Source of the DNA: Clostridia bacterium
Lineage (GTDB): Bacteria > Bacillota > Clostridia > Christensenellales > Borkfalkiaceae
Reading direction: 5' to 3'
NCBI GenBank assembly: GCA_017462985.1
Contig: JAFTQB010000012.1
Location: 1-62,765 of the forward strand
DNA: 62,765 nucleotides
A program made the translations under genes and the position numbers. Shown here in pieces: positions 22,211-31,260 of the stretch. Under the pieces are notes generated by a model. That model was not told where the DNA came from and searched no databases. It saw only the letters and a program-made list of their open reading frames with translations. How positions within the stretch are numbered: position 1 is the stretch's first letter; each line of letters starts with the position of its first letter.

Positions 22211-23497
22211 ATGGAGTGGAAACGTTGGATATCAATGGTGTTATGCACCGTATTGCTAATGGGTGCGGCGGCTTGCGACGGGGGCGAGGAAGAAACGCCG
22301 ACGGAAACGCCGCAAGCACCGGGCGAAGAAGTTCCGCCCGAAGACGATCCCACGGCGACGGTGATCGACCTTTCTAATTACGCATACGCAGGGGCTTCGT
22401 TCAGTGTTGAATCCAAGTACGTAGCGGAATATTTAAACGCCGCAACGCCCACAGAAGCGCTTGCCGTGCTTGAAAAATATGCCAACGCCGGTTATAGGGC
22501 GGCGGCGAATTCTATTCGGTTGCGTTGGAAAGGAAACGGGAGCGATAGCTACGTTGTATCCCTTGCCGACAACGCGGAGTTTGTGAACGCACGGGAATAT
22601 GAAACGACGACGGTGATGATCAACGTTACCAATCTTATACCCGAAACGACGTATTATTGGAAAGTGTCGGGGGAAAAAGAGAACGATACTTCGGCAACGG
22701 ATACCTTTAAAACGACGGGAACGGTGCGGTACATAGCGGCGGACGGCGGCGCGAATATGCGCGACCTTGGCGGTTGGAAAACGGCGGATGGGAAATCGGT
22801 GAAATACGGGCTTTTGTATCGTGGGAATATGCTCAACGGCAGAAACGGCGGCCCGAAACTTACCGAAAAAGGCATTGCAACGTTTAAAAACGAACTAAAA
22901 ATGAAAACGGAGCTTGATCTTCGTTCGCAAAATAAAGACGACGCGAATCAATCGGCGAATTGGTGGGATAGTTCTTTGCCGTATGTGAAAGTGGGGCTTT
23001 CGCAGTATACGGGCGTAATTCCTTTTGATTCGGGGACGGGCTATTGGATAGACGCAAGCAAAAATATCTACGGCGATCCCGAAGCCGCCGCAGAATTGAA
23101 AATTATTTTCGAAACGCTTGAGAACGCCGATAATTATCCTATTTATATGCACTGTAACGCGGGAGCGGACAGAACGGGTACGTTGGCGTACCTCGTCAAC
23201 GGCTTTCTGGGCGTACCGTACGAGGACTTGGTGAAAGATTTCGAGCTGACTTCTTTTTCCATATCGGGAAAAAGATACCGTAGCAAAGCGTTGAACGGCG
23301 AATTTGACGATAGCGGCGTATTCCAAAACGACAGCAATAACTACGTGGCGTTTGAATTGATGCACGAAATGATTTTGCAACACTACGGCACGCAGGGCGG
23401 CACGCTACAACAGGCGATCGAAAACTATTTAACGAGCTTCGTGGGCGTATCCAAAACGTCGCTCGACAAAATTAAGGCAATCATGCTCACGGCATAA
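22211..23497 (+). CDS. Secreted tyrosine-phosphatase-family lipoprotein with fibronectin-like domain
   Basis: This 428-residue protein begins with a lipoprotein signal peptide (TVLLMGAAACDGG) and an acidic Pro/Glu linker. A fibronectin-III-like domain (about residues 65-165, ending TTYYWKVSGEKEND) follows. The C-terminal ~260 residues match the Tyr/Ser phosphatase family of PF13350 type: GGANMRDLGGWKTADGKSVK, YGLLYRGNMLNGR, LDLRSQ, and the P-loop MHCNAGADRTGTL with the Cx5R signature intact. It would act outside the membrane on phosphoproteins, phosphosugars or phosphoinositides; the substrate is unknown. It is next to a large repeat lipoprotein, opposite an AraC regulator. Confidence 0.87.
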   Translation: MEWKRWISMVLCTVLLMGAAACDGGEEETPTETPQAPGEEVPPEDDPTATVIDLSNYAYAGASFSVESKYVAEYLNAATPTEALAVLEKYANAGYRAAANSIRLRWKGNGSDSYVVSLADNAEFVNAREYETTTVMINVTNLIPETTYYWKVSGEKENDTSATDTFKTTGTVRYIAADGGANMRDLGGWKTADGKSVKYGLLYRGNMLNGRNGGPKLTEKGIATFKNELKMKTELDLRSQNKDDANQSANWWDSSLPYVKVGLSQYTGVIPFDSGTGYWIDASKNIYGDPEAAAELKIIFETLENADNYPIYMHCNAGADRTGTLAYLVNGFLGVPYEDLVKDFELTSFSISGKRYRSKALNGEFDDSGVFQNDSNNYVAFELMHEMILQHYGTQGGTLQQAIENYLTSFVGVSKTSLDKIKAIMLTA

Positions 23498-23533
23498 TTG
23501 ATAAAAATTTCTAAATAAAACAGGAGGAAGATT

Positions 23534-26500
23534 ATGAACAAAAAACTCAAAGCATTACTCTTAGCGGCGTCCCTGGCGGTCGTTGGCGGCACATTAGCAG
23601 CTTGCGGCGAACCCGAAGAACCCGCGCATACGCATTCGTACGACGAGGCTGAGATTACGTGGACTTGGAACGCAGACCATTCTTCTGCAACGGCAAGCGT
23701 GGATTGCGACGATTGCACCGACGGTAAGATCACCGAAACGGATAGCGAGATCGAAACGAAAGACGTTACCGCGCCTCAGCTCGGTCAAAAAGGATCTACC
23801 ACGTACGTAGCGGAAGTTACGATCAACGGTACGAAATATACCGATGAAGAAACGGTAACCACAAAATACTCCGTAGCTACGCCTACGCTTGCAAGCAAGG
23901 TATACACAGGTTCTGCGTTGGAAGCGGAGGTGGAAGCGGATGCGCCTTATACGATTGAAACGAACGCGCAAAACGCAGTGAACGCGGGCGAATACGACGT
24001 AACGCTGAAGCTGAAAGACGGTACAAATAACAAATGGACTACGACGGATAGCGAAACGCTGACGGTGAAGTTCACGATCACGAAAGCGGAAAACAGCGTA
24101 ACCGCGCCCACCGTGGCAAATATTTCTTGCGGCGAAACGCCTGCACCTACGGGTGCGACGGCGAGTTACGGCACGGTATCGTACGTTTATGCAACGGCAG
24201 AAGACGGCGAATATACAGCAATGACGGAATTTACGGCGGGTACTTATTATGTAAAAGCGGTTGCGAGCGAAACGGACAACTTTGCGGGCGCAACCTCTAC
24301 GGCGGCTTCGTTCACGGTATCGCATAATGTTGCTTCTTGGGATACGACGGACGCAGAATACGACTACGCAGTTTGTTCTTGTGGCACGAAAGATACTTCC
24401 GTAAGCTTCAAAAAGACGGTATCCGGGGAAAGACAGGAAGTAGTGCTTTCGGGCGAAAGCTGTGCGATCGTACTGACGGGCGTTAGCGAATACGCTTCGA
24501 TCAAGAGCATTACGCTTGGCGAAAACAATTTGGGTACAAGTTTGACGCTCGACGTTACCACGCTGAAAGCGGATACGCAAAACCATGGCGAACAGGTGCT
24601 GACGGCGGTAGTAGTAGACGCAAACGGCGGCGAACACACCGTTTCCGTTCCCGTGCTTTTGGTAACGAAAACAATTGGTTCGCAGGAAGACTTTACGGCG
24701 ACTTTCACCTATAATACAGAACGGAGCTTCTACGGTTATTATAAATTGACGGCTGATATTACAGGTTTGACGATGAAGAACCAAACGGGGACTGCCTATA
24801 ATAAAACTGACGGAACCGGTATGGATTCCGAAACAGGCGTTAGCCAAGGGTTCCGTGGTACGTTTGATGGGAACGGCAAGACGATTTCCGGTACGGCAGG
24901 CACGAGCGGTATGTTTAAATTGCTCGGCGAAGGAGCGGTAATCAAAAACTTGACGGTGGACGTTGATTATAAAAATTCTTACGGCGGTGAGTTTACCTAT
25001 CAATCCGTTTTCGCAAGTTCCATTTTTAAAACGACCTTCAAAGATGTAACGTTAAACGTAAAAGCGGAAGTGGAAGCGGCTTGGGGTGTAAAGATCGGTT
25101 TGTTCTGTGGTTACGGTTGTGGCGGCAATGTGTTTGAAAACGTAACGGTCAATGCGAAAGATTATGAAATTTATTCCTTGTTCGGTACGGGCGTTTCTTA
25201 TGTTGGATACGAATCTCACGGCGGACAAAACACCTATAAAAATATGGTTGTTTATGCGAAAAGTGTAGCGCAGATCGGTTCTTACGGCAACAACCCGGAG
25301 ACTATGGCGGTAACGACGGAAGAAGAAGGATTGTTTATCTATAATTCTTTGGTCGATCTTGAAGAAAACGTTATCATCTTGACGGATGAAGAAGCAGAAC
25401 TTCAACTCACCGAAAACTATGCGAACGCAACGATTGTCAGCGTGAAATACGGCGAAGTTGACCTTGGCAACAGCCTTACGATCTCTACGGAAAAATTAAC
25501 GGTAGCCGACGCGGGTACGAAGACGTTTACAGTAACTGTTTCTATCAATAACAAGACGGTTGAACTCTCCGTTGTTGTAAAGATCGACAAGGGCGAGATC
25601 ACGACGGAAGAAGAAACGCTGACGACGGCAAGACAAGACGTTGTTCTTTCTTCTACGAATGCGATTGCGCTGACGCTTCCCGAAAAATATGCCGCTTATA
25701 CGGTAGAGGGGATTGCTTGCGGGGAGTATAACCTTGGAACGAATCTTTCTGCGTTGACGATCGGCGACGATTTCAAAGCGGCTACGGCAAACCACGGCGA
25801 ACAGTATATTACGGTCAGCTATATAAAAGATAGCTCTACGTATCTTATGGTAAGAGTTCCCGTGCTTTTGGTAACGAAAGAAATTTCTACGGCAGCAGAA
25901 TTTACTTCGGCGTTTACCTATACAAGCTCTACGATCGACGGTTATTATAGATTGTCGGATAATATTACGGGATTGACGATGAAGAACCAAACGGGGGATT
26001 CGCTTGGCGTTTCGTATGATAGTACAAAAGCAGCTACGACGCCGATGGGCTTTATCGGTACGTTCGACGGCAACGGTAAGTCGATTACGGGTACGGTAAG
26101 CACGCGCGGTATGTTCGGTATGATCGGTTTGGGCGGGATCGTGAAAAACGTAACGATCAATGCATCGTACAGTGGAGACGCCTATACGGCGATCTTCGGT
26201 TCTACGATAGTAGGCGCGACGCTCACGGAAGTAACGGTCAACGTTACGGGTAACGGAAGCACGGCTACGACGAACTCGAATAATATAGGCTTGTTTACGC
26301 ACGTTGCTTGTGCGGCTACGACCTTTACGAACGTAACGGTTAATGCGGAGGATACATCCCTTTACTCGCTCTTTGGCGGTCTGTTCAAGAGCAGTAACGC
26401 ATACACGGGTTATGAGAAATTAGGTCAAAATACTTATAACAATATGACGGTAAAAGCGAAAGCCTTGGCGCATATTGGGAATAACGGCGACACAATTATT

Positions 26501-26554
26501 TCGACGGAAGAAGGTATCACCGTAACGCTTCCTGCGCAAACGGAAGAAGAATAA
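23534..26554 (+). CDS. Large surface lipoprotein with MBG-like and duplicated GLUG-like domains
   Basis: This 1006-residue protein carries a clear lipobox (GGTLAACGE) after AGGAGG. Residues ~30-285 form bacterial Ig/MBG-like units (for example YTGSALEAEVEADAPY). The rest is a tandem duplication of a ~330-residue module, each starting with a DVVLS/EVVLS strand region and sharing NHGEQ, VPVLLVTK, GLTMKNQTG and GTFDGNGK(T/S)I blocks. The FDGNGK element is GLUG-like. No catalytic motif is evident, so a glycan-binding or structural surface role is inferred. The gene follows the phosphatase lipoprotein by 36 bases and precedes an AraC gene. Confidence 0.75.
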   Translation: MNKKLKALLLAASLAVVGGTLAACGEPEEPAHTHSYDEAEITWTWNADHSSATASVDCDDCTDGKITETDSEIETKDVTAPQLGQKGSTTYVAEVTINGTKYTDEETVTTKYSVATPTLASKVYTGSALEAEVEADAPYTIETNAQNAVNAGEYDVTLKLKDGTNNKWTTTDSETLTVKFTITKAENSVTAPTVANISCGETPAPTGATASYGTVSYVYATAEDGEYTAMTEFTAGTYYVKAVASETDNFAGATSTAASFTVSHNVASWDTTDAEYDYAVCSCGTKDTSVSFKKTVSGERQEVVLSGESCAIVLTGVSEYASIKSITLGENNLGTSLTLDVTTLKADTQNHGEQVLTAVVVDANGGEHTVSVPVLLVTKTIGSQEDFTATFTYNTERSFYGYYKLTADITGLTMKNQTGTAYNKTDGTGMDSETGVSQGFRGTFDGNGKTISGTAGTSGMFKLLGEGAVIKNLTVDVDYKNSYGGEFTYQSVFASSIFKTTFKDVTLNVKAEVEAAWGVKIGLFCGYGCGGNVFENVTVNAKDYEIYSLFGTGVSYVGYESHGGQNTYKNMVVYAKSVAQIGSYGNNPETMAVTTEEEGLFIYNSLVDLEENVIILTDEEAELQLTENYANATIVSVKYGEVDLGNSLTISTEKLTVADAGTKTFTVTVSINNKTVELSVVVKIDKGEITTEEETLTTARQDVVLSSTNAIALTLPEKYAAYTVEGIACGEYNLGTNLSALTIGDDFKAATANHGEQYITVSYIKDSSTYLMVRVPVLLVTKEISTAAEFTSAFTYTSSTIDGYYRLSDNITGLTMKNQTGDSLGVSYDSTKAATTPMGFIGTFDGNGKSITGTVSTRGMFGMIGLGGIVKNVTINASYSGDAYTAIFGSTIVGATLTEVTVNVTGNGSTATTNSNNIGLFTHVACAATTFTNVTVNAEDTSLYSLFGGLFKSSNAYTGYEKLGQNTYNNMTVKAKALAHIGNNGDTIISTEEGITVTLPAQTEEE

Positions 26555-26575
26555 AATTCGATAAGAAATTGTAGC

Positions 26576-26621
26576 TTGAGTTTCAGCCCGAAAGGTTTTC
26601 CGTTCGGGCTGAGAAACTCAA
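26576..26621. other. Long stem-loop between lipoprotein and AraC genes
   Basis: TTGAGTTTCAGCCCGAA pairs with TTCGGGCTGAGAAACTCAA, with one small bulge. No T-run follows on either strand, so it may be an RNA-stabilising or attenuating structure rather than a classical terminator. Confidence 0.6.
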
Positions 26622-26658
26622 AAAAGCAAACAGAACTTTCGATAATGAGGGGCTTGCT

Positions 26659-27498
26659 ATGAAAATTTATTCAAAAGATCAATGGATCGAACGCGATCAT
26701 TCCGTAAACGTATTCCGTTGTGTATACACGCAAGAAGTAGCGGTCCATACCCACGACTTTATCGAAATCGTTTACATTCGATCAGGCAGCGCGATTGAAA
26801 CGGTGAACGGCGTAGATTATGCCGTAAAGCGGGGCGATTTGCTGTTTTTGAATTACGGAACGGAGCATGCGTTTAAGCCGACGGACGAGCTGACGTATAT
26901 CAACGTTTCTTTTTATCCCGAAACGGTGGGAAAATCGATCATCTCGGACGAAAACGCTTTTGGCGTGCTTACGCTTACGGCGTTTAACGAGCTGCTCGAA
27001 ACGGAGGGCAACGGGCTGATCTCCTTTTACGGCACGGCACGCAACGAAATCGAGAGCCTGTTGAACGATATGATCAAAGAACAGGAAAACGATTTGATGT
27101 TGCGAGAAATGGCGATGAAACATTATATGGGTTTATTGCTTTTGAAAATCGTTCGGCGTATGTCGGGCGAGGTCGATAATAGCGATCTTTGGCCGGATAT
27201 TGCGCGGTATATCGAAGATAATCTCGACGGGGATCTATCCTTACAAACGCTTTCGACGAAGTGCTTTTATAATCCCGCGTATTTCAGCCGTATTTTTCGG
27301 GAACGGTATTCGGTGACGTTAAGCGAATACGTAATGCAAAAGCGTGTGGAAAAGGCAAAGACGTTGCTTTTGACCACCGATTATCCAATTAGCAAAATAT
27401 CTGAAATGGTAGGCTTTACCAACAAAAGCTTTTTCTATAGAAAGTTTTTTAAATATTATCAAAAAACGCCCTCTCAGTTTCGAGGGAAAAAGAAGTAA
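26659..27498 (+). CDS. AraC-family regulator upstream of the glycan operon
   Basis: This 279-residue protein has an N-terminal cupin domain (VHTHDFIEIVYIRSGSAIET, KRGDLLFLNYGTEHAF) and a C-terminal AraC DNA-binding domain (LSLQTLSTKCFYNPAYFSRI and ISKISEMVGFTNKSFFYRKF). The 97-residue middle links the two. It lies directly upstream of the sugar-importer operon, same direction, with that operon's own promoter 33 bases downstream. It is thus the most likely sugar-responsive activator of the operon. Gene order and family usage support this; the inducer is unknown. Confidence 0.9.
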   Translation: MKIYSKDQWIERDHSVNVFRCVYTQEVAVHTHDFIEIVYIRSGSAIETVNGVDYAVKRGDLLFLNYGTEHAFKPTDELTYINVSFYPETVGKSIISDENAFGVLTLTAFNELLETEGNGLISFYGTARNEIESLLNDMIKEQENDLMLREMAMKHYMGLLLLKIVRRMSGEVDNSDLWPDIARYIEDNLDGDLSLQTLSTKCFYNPAYFSRIFRERYSVTLSEYVMQKRVEKAKTLLLTTDYPISKISEMVGFTNKSFFYRKFFKYYQKTPSQFRGKKK

Positions 27499-27530
27499 AA
27501 AATGTGTACTTTTTTTGTAAAAATCGAGTA

Positions 27531-27559
27531 TTGAAGAAAAGGCGATTTTGTGGTATACT
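27531..27559 (+). promoter_or_regulatory. Promoter of the ~18.6 kb glycan operon
   Basis: TTGAAG, 17 bases and TATACT, 45 bases before the solute-binding protein start. No other convincing promoter was seen before the terminator at 46195. Confidence 0.8.
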
Positions 27560-27604
27560 CATTTCGGTGAAAAAAATAAATCGTATCTTAGGAGGACAAA
27601 AACG

Positions 27605-29311
27605 ATGAAAATTTTAAAAAAAGCAATTGCGCTTACTTTGTGCGCATTGACGGTGGGTTCAACCGTCGGCACGCTTGCGGCTTGTGGTAACGTAGGCAAC
27701 CCTTACGGAGACACCACGCCCATTCAATTCGCCAATTTCCAAGGCGGCGTTGGCAATGCATGGCTGAAAGAGGCGGGCGAACGATTCTCGAAATTGAAAG
27801 CGGAGGAATCCTATCAAAACGGCAAGAAGGGCGTAACCGTTTCGGTGACGGATATTAAAGCGATCCCTTACGACACGATCACTTCGTCGGGCTATGATAT
27901 TTTCACGGCGGAAAATACGGCAGATATTTATAAGATGGCAGGGCAAGGCTTCTTGCTTGATCTTTCGGATATCGTTGAAAACGTAAACGTAAAAGCCGAC
28001 GCAAAGAAACGTTTGCAAGCGGCAGACGGAAATTATTATGCGTTGCCGCATTATGAATGGTACCCGGGGATTTCTTATAACGTGGATTATTTCGAGGAGC
28101 AAAATCTTTATTTTGCCGATCCTACGGAAACGATCGACGTGCGCGAGGTGCAAACGGATTTCGGCACGGCGCGCTTTGTCAGCAGTGATCAAGCGATCAA
28201 ATCGGTAGGTCCGAACGGTGAGCGCGGCGACTACGACGACGGTTTGCCTTCGTCCGTACAGGAATTTTTGCAACTTTGCGATTCGATCACCGGTAGAAAG
28301 CCGCTGACGATTGCAGGCGCGTGCCTTGATTATCATTTCTTCTTCATCGACGCGCTTTGGGCGGCGCTTGCGGGTAGCGAGCAGATGAAAACGATTTATT
28401 CGCTCGATAGCAAAGGGCAAGCTGTTGTTGAAGCGGTAACGAATACCGACGTAACTACGAAGCTTTTCGACAATGTGAACGCGAACATTATTAAGCCCGA
28501 AACGGAGATGATTGCAATCGACGAAACCAACGGTTATAAAATTTACGATCAGGTTGCGCGCTACTATGCTTTGGCAACGGTGCAGATCATCGTTGAAAAG
28601 GATTGGTTCAACACGGTGAGCATTGGCGATACCGTTTCCAACCTTACCGCGCAGAGTAGCTTTATGACGGCGGTGGGAAATGCAGATAACCGTACGGCAA
28701 TGCTTTGGGACGGTTCTTATTGGTACAACGAATCGGTTGCGGCGGAAAATATTTCTTTCCATCAAACGATGAACCCGACCAATCCTGATTTGAATTTGAG
28801 CTATATGCCTATGCCCACGCAGCTTTACGGGCAGGTAGCGGAAGGCGAGGGAAAGAAGAATACGCTTTTGGATATCGGTTCGGCGCAGTTGTTCGTCAAT
28901 CAGCGCGTTTCCGAGGATCCTGGTTTGGAAAGAGCGTGCAGAGAGTTCGTTGAATTCTTGTATTCGGACGCAGAGCTTGCGGCGTTTACCGAAAAGACGG
29001 GACAATTCCGCCCCATCGAATACAGCTACGATAAGAGCAAGATGAGCGGCTTCTATCAGAATATGGACGCAATCCGCAATAAGTCGGACGTGGTATATTT
29101 CGCTTCCGACAGCGAGCTATTCAAAAACAACTTTACTTCCTTTACGCTTACTTGGTCGGGCGCGATCAACCGTCCTATCATCGACGGCGCGGAGGTTGCG
29201 GCGGGTTCGATCAAGGCGATGAGGCTCCACGGAACGACGAAAGCGAGTGCCGTGAATATTTTCAACCTGACGAGAAAAACGCAAAGCGGTTGGGAACAAC
29301 TGATTAAATAA
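27605..29311 (+). CDS. Sugar ABC transporter solute-binding lipoprotein
   Basis: This 568-residue protein is longer than the usual ~430 of family-1 binding proteins. Lipobox TVGTLAACGN and AGGAGG mark the start; an upstream in-frame ATG at 27548 lacks a ribosome site and would destroy the signal peptide. Typical features are a beta strand with PIQFANFQGG, the NVDYFEEQNLYFADP hinge region and a C-terminal lobe with ACREFVEFLYSDAELAAFTE. It would capture an oligosaccharide at the cell surface for the two permeases encoded 12 bases further on. The ligand is unknown. Confidence 0.88.
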   Translation: MKILKKAIALTLCALTVGSTVGTLAACGNVGNPYGDTTPIQFANFQGGVGNAWLKEAGERFSKLKAEESYQNGKKGVTVSVTDIKAIPYDTITSSGYDIFTAENTADIYKMAGQGFLLDLSDIVENVNVKADAKKRLQAADGNYYALPHYEWYPGISYNVDYFEEQNLYFADPTETIDVREVQTDFGTARFVSSDQAIKSVGPNGERGDYDDGLPSSVQEFLQLCDSITGRKPLTIAGACLDYHFFFIDALWAALAGSEQMKTIYSLDSKGQAVVEAVTNTDVTTKLFDNVNANIIKPETEMIAIDETNGYKIYDQVARYYALATVQIIVEKDWFNTVSIGDTVSNLTAQSSFMTAVGNADNRTAMLWDGSYWYNESVAAENISFHQTMNPTNPDLNLSYMPMPTQLYGQVAEGEGKKNTLLDIGSAQLFVNQRVSEDPGLERACREFVEFLYSDAELAAFTEKTGQFRPIEYSYDKSKMSGFYQNMDAIRNKSDVVYFASDSELFKNNFTSFTLTWSGAINRPIIDGAEVAAGSIKAMRLHGTTKASAVNIFNLTRKTQSGWEQLIK

Positions 29312-29323
29312 GGGCAACGAATT

Positions 29324-30268
29324 ATGACCACTTCGGTAAAAACAAAAAAATCTATGCGGGCGGGGAGTCGGAATAAGCTGATCTTTTATTCTCTCTTCAT
29401 CTCGATCCCCGTTCTGCACTTTTTGATCTTCTACGTGTATATCAATTTCGGCTCCATTTTATTGGCGTTTCAAAGCTACGCGTTCGACGGTTTAACGGGA
29501 TATACGGCTTCGTTTGCGGGATTTGATAATTTCGTGGCGGCGTGGACGAATATTTGGCAATATTCTTATCGTATCACGAACGCATTGATTCATTTGGGGG
29601 TAACGGTGGTTATTTGTATGCCCCTCGCGCTTCTCTTTTCCTTTTATTTGTATAAGAACTATTTGATGAGCGGCTTTTTCAAGGTGATTTTATTTATGCC
29701 GCAGCTCTTGTCGGGCGTAATTTTAGGACTTTTGTATCGGTATATCGTCACCGACGTGTATCTGTTTTTCGCAAAGGCGGCAGGCTCGGAGGAAGCGATG
29801 GGGCTTTTGAGTCAGCCTGATAAGCAGTTGGCGACGGTGATCGTCTTTAACGTGTTGATGAGCTTTGGGGTGAACATTCTCACCTATACGTCCACCATGA
29901 GCGGTATTAACGGATCGCTGATCGAATCGGCACAGCTCGACGGGGCAAATTCCATGCAGGAATTTATCTTTATCGTTTTGCCGATGATTTATCCCACGAT
30001 CGTTACGCTGTTCATCGTAGGCGTTTCACACGTGTTTACTAACCAAGTGAACTTGTATACGCTTTACGGGGGGAATGCGGGTTCGAATTCCACCATGGGA
30101 TATTTCTTATACGTACAGGCGAAAGATTCCGAGTTGACGGCGCCGCGTGAGGGCGTTTTGAGCTATCCCGTTCTTTCGGCAATGGGCTTGATCCTCACGG
30201 CGATTATTTTGCCTATTTCGATGGGGCTTCGCCACGTGTTGAATAAATACGGTCCGAGTGCGGATTAA
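29324..30268 (+). CDS. Sugar ABC transporter permease (MsmF/LplB-like)
   Basis: This 314-residue protein has six predicted membrane helices, starting with LIFYSLFISIPVLHFLIFYV. The EAA-type cytosolic loop is seen as SAQLDGANSMQEFIFIVLP. It pairs with the next gene to form the channel of a CUT1-type importer. It is 12 bases from both neighbours. No ATPase gene is in the operon, so a shared MsmK-like ATPase encoded elsewhere is needed, as is common in Clostridia. Confidence 0.9.
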   Translation: MTTSVKTKKSMRAGSRNKLIFYSLFISIPVLHFLIFYVYINFGSILLAFQSYAFDGLTGYTASFAGFDNFVAAWTNIWQYSYRITNALIHLGVTVVICMPLALLFSFYLYKNYLMSGFFKVILFMPQLLSGVILGLLYRYIVTDVYLFFAKAAGSEEAMGLLSQPDKQLATVIVFNVLMSFGVNILTYTSTMSGINGSLIESAQLDGANSMQEFIFIVLPMIYPTIVTLFIVGVSHVFTNQVNLYTLYGGNAGSNSTMGYFLYVQAKDSELTAPREGVLSYPVLSAMGLILTAIILPISMGLRHVLNKYGPSAD

Positions 30269-30280
30269 AGGAGGGCGAAG

Positions 30281-31243
30281 ATGCAAAAACAAAATAAGAT
30301 TAGCAAAGGCGTTATAACAAAAATTGTTATGATCGTGCTCTTTTCGGCGCTCGTTCTTTATACGCTCATTATTATCGGCACGCTCTGTTGGGGGTTGTTG
30401 ACGAGTTTAAAGAATTATCGCGAATTTGAAAACATGGGCAACGTAATGGGGCTGCCGAATTTGAACGCGGACGAACCCGTCAATTCAACGGCGGAATTTT
30501 TTCAGCTTGCTAATTATCAGATCATTTGGAGCAACTTTAACTATAAGCGGACGGAGCCGTTTTACAGCGGCACGATGAAGATCGTACATTATTGCGACGC
30601 GGATTTCGTTACGATGCTTGTCAATACGCTTTTGTATACGGTTGGCGGCGCGGTGATTTATGCGTTCATGCCCGCGTTGACGGCATATCTTTGCGCAAAG
30701 TATCCCTATAAGCTTTCCAAGGCGTTGTTCGTCATTTATTTGATGATGATGAGTATGCCGATCGTCGGCAACTATCCCACGGAGCTTACTTTCCTGCGCG
30801 ATACGCAGTTATACGACAATATTTTGGGCAACTATATTCAAAAGATGACGGGAAGCGGTATGTATTTCTTCGTATACTACGCTTATTTCCAAGGCGTTTC
30901 GAACACCTATCGCGAGGCGGCGGAAATCGACGGCGCTTCGCAAACGACGATTATGTTCGGAATCTATTTCCCTTTGGCGATCAAAATGATCTCTACGGTA
31001 TTTTTGATTCAATTCGTCAATCTTTGGAATGATTATCAAACGCCTTTGATGTACCTGCCCACGCATCCTACGCTTGCGTTCGGCGTGTACTACGTATCTT
31101 ATCAAGCGCTCAACCCTACGTTCTATCACACGCCGATCAGAATTGCGGGGTGTATGATGCTTGCTATTCCCATTATCATCATCTTTGTCATCTTTAAAGA
31201 CAGATTGATGGGGGACGTTTCTTTGGGCGGCATTAAAGAATAA
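30281..31243 (+). CDS. Sugar ABC transporter permease (MsmG-like)
   Basis: This 320-residue inner membrane protein starts with a helix (VITKIVMIVLFSALVLYTLI). It contains the EAA loop EAAEIDGASQTTIMFGIYFP and the C-terminal ILIFxxxKDRLMGDVSLGGIKE-like end typical of MsmG. It forms the import channel with the 29324 product. It has GGAGG upstream and is 17 bases from the following surface protein gene. Confidence 0.9.
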   Translation: MQKQNKISKGVITKIVMIVLFSALVLYTLIIIGTLCWGLLTSLKNYREFENMGNVMGLPNLNADEPVNSTAEFFQLANYQIIWSNFNYKRTEPFYSGTMKIVHYCDADFVTMLVNTLLYTVGGAVIYAFMPALTAYLCAKYPYKLSKALFVIYLMMMSMPIVGNYPTELTFLRDTQLYDNILGNYIQKMTGSGMYFFVYYAYFQGVSNTYREAAEIDGASQTTIMFGIYFPLAIKMISTVFLIQFVNLWNDYQTPLMYLPTHPTLAFGVYYVSYQALNPTFYHTPIRIAGCMMLAIPIIIIFVIFKDRLMGDVSLGGIKE

Positions 31244-31260
31244 ATTAAAAGGAGAAAACG

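Noticed and set aside
23594-25003. Long antisense open frame (469 codons) opposite the large lipoprotein
   Set aside because: The predicted product is Arg/Tyr-rich with no family, ribosome site or promoter. It is a by-product of codon bias in the real plus-strand gene. The same holds for antisense frames at 27659-29005, 35158-36261 and 36979-38331.
26576-26621. Ordinary terminator between lipoprotein and AraC gene
   Set aside because: The stem is strong, but neither strand has a T-run directly after it.
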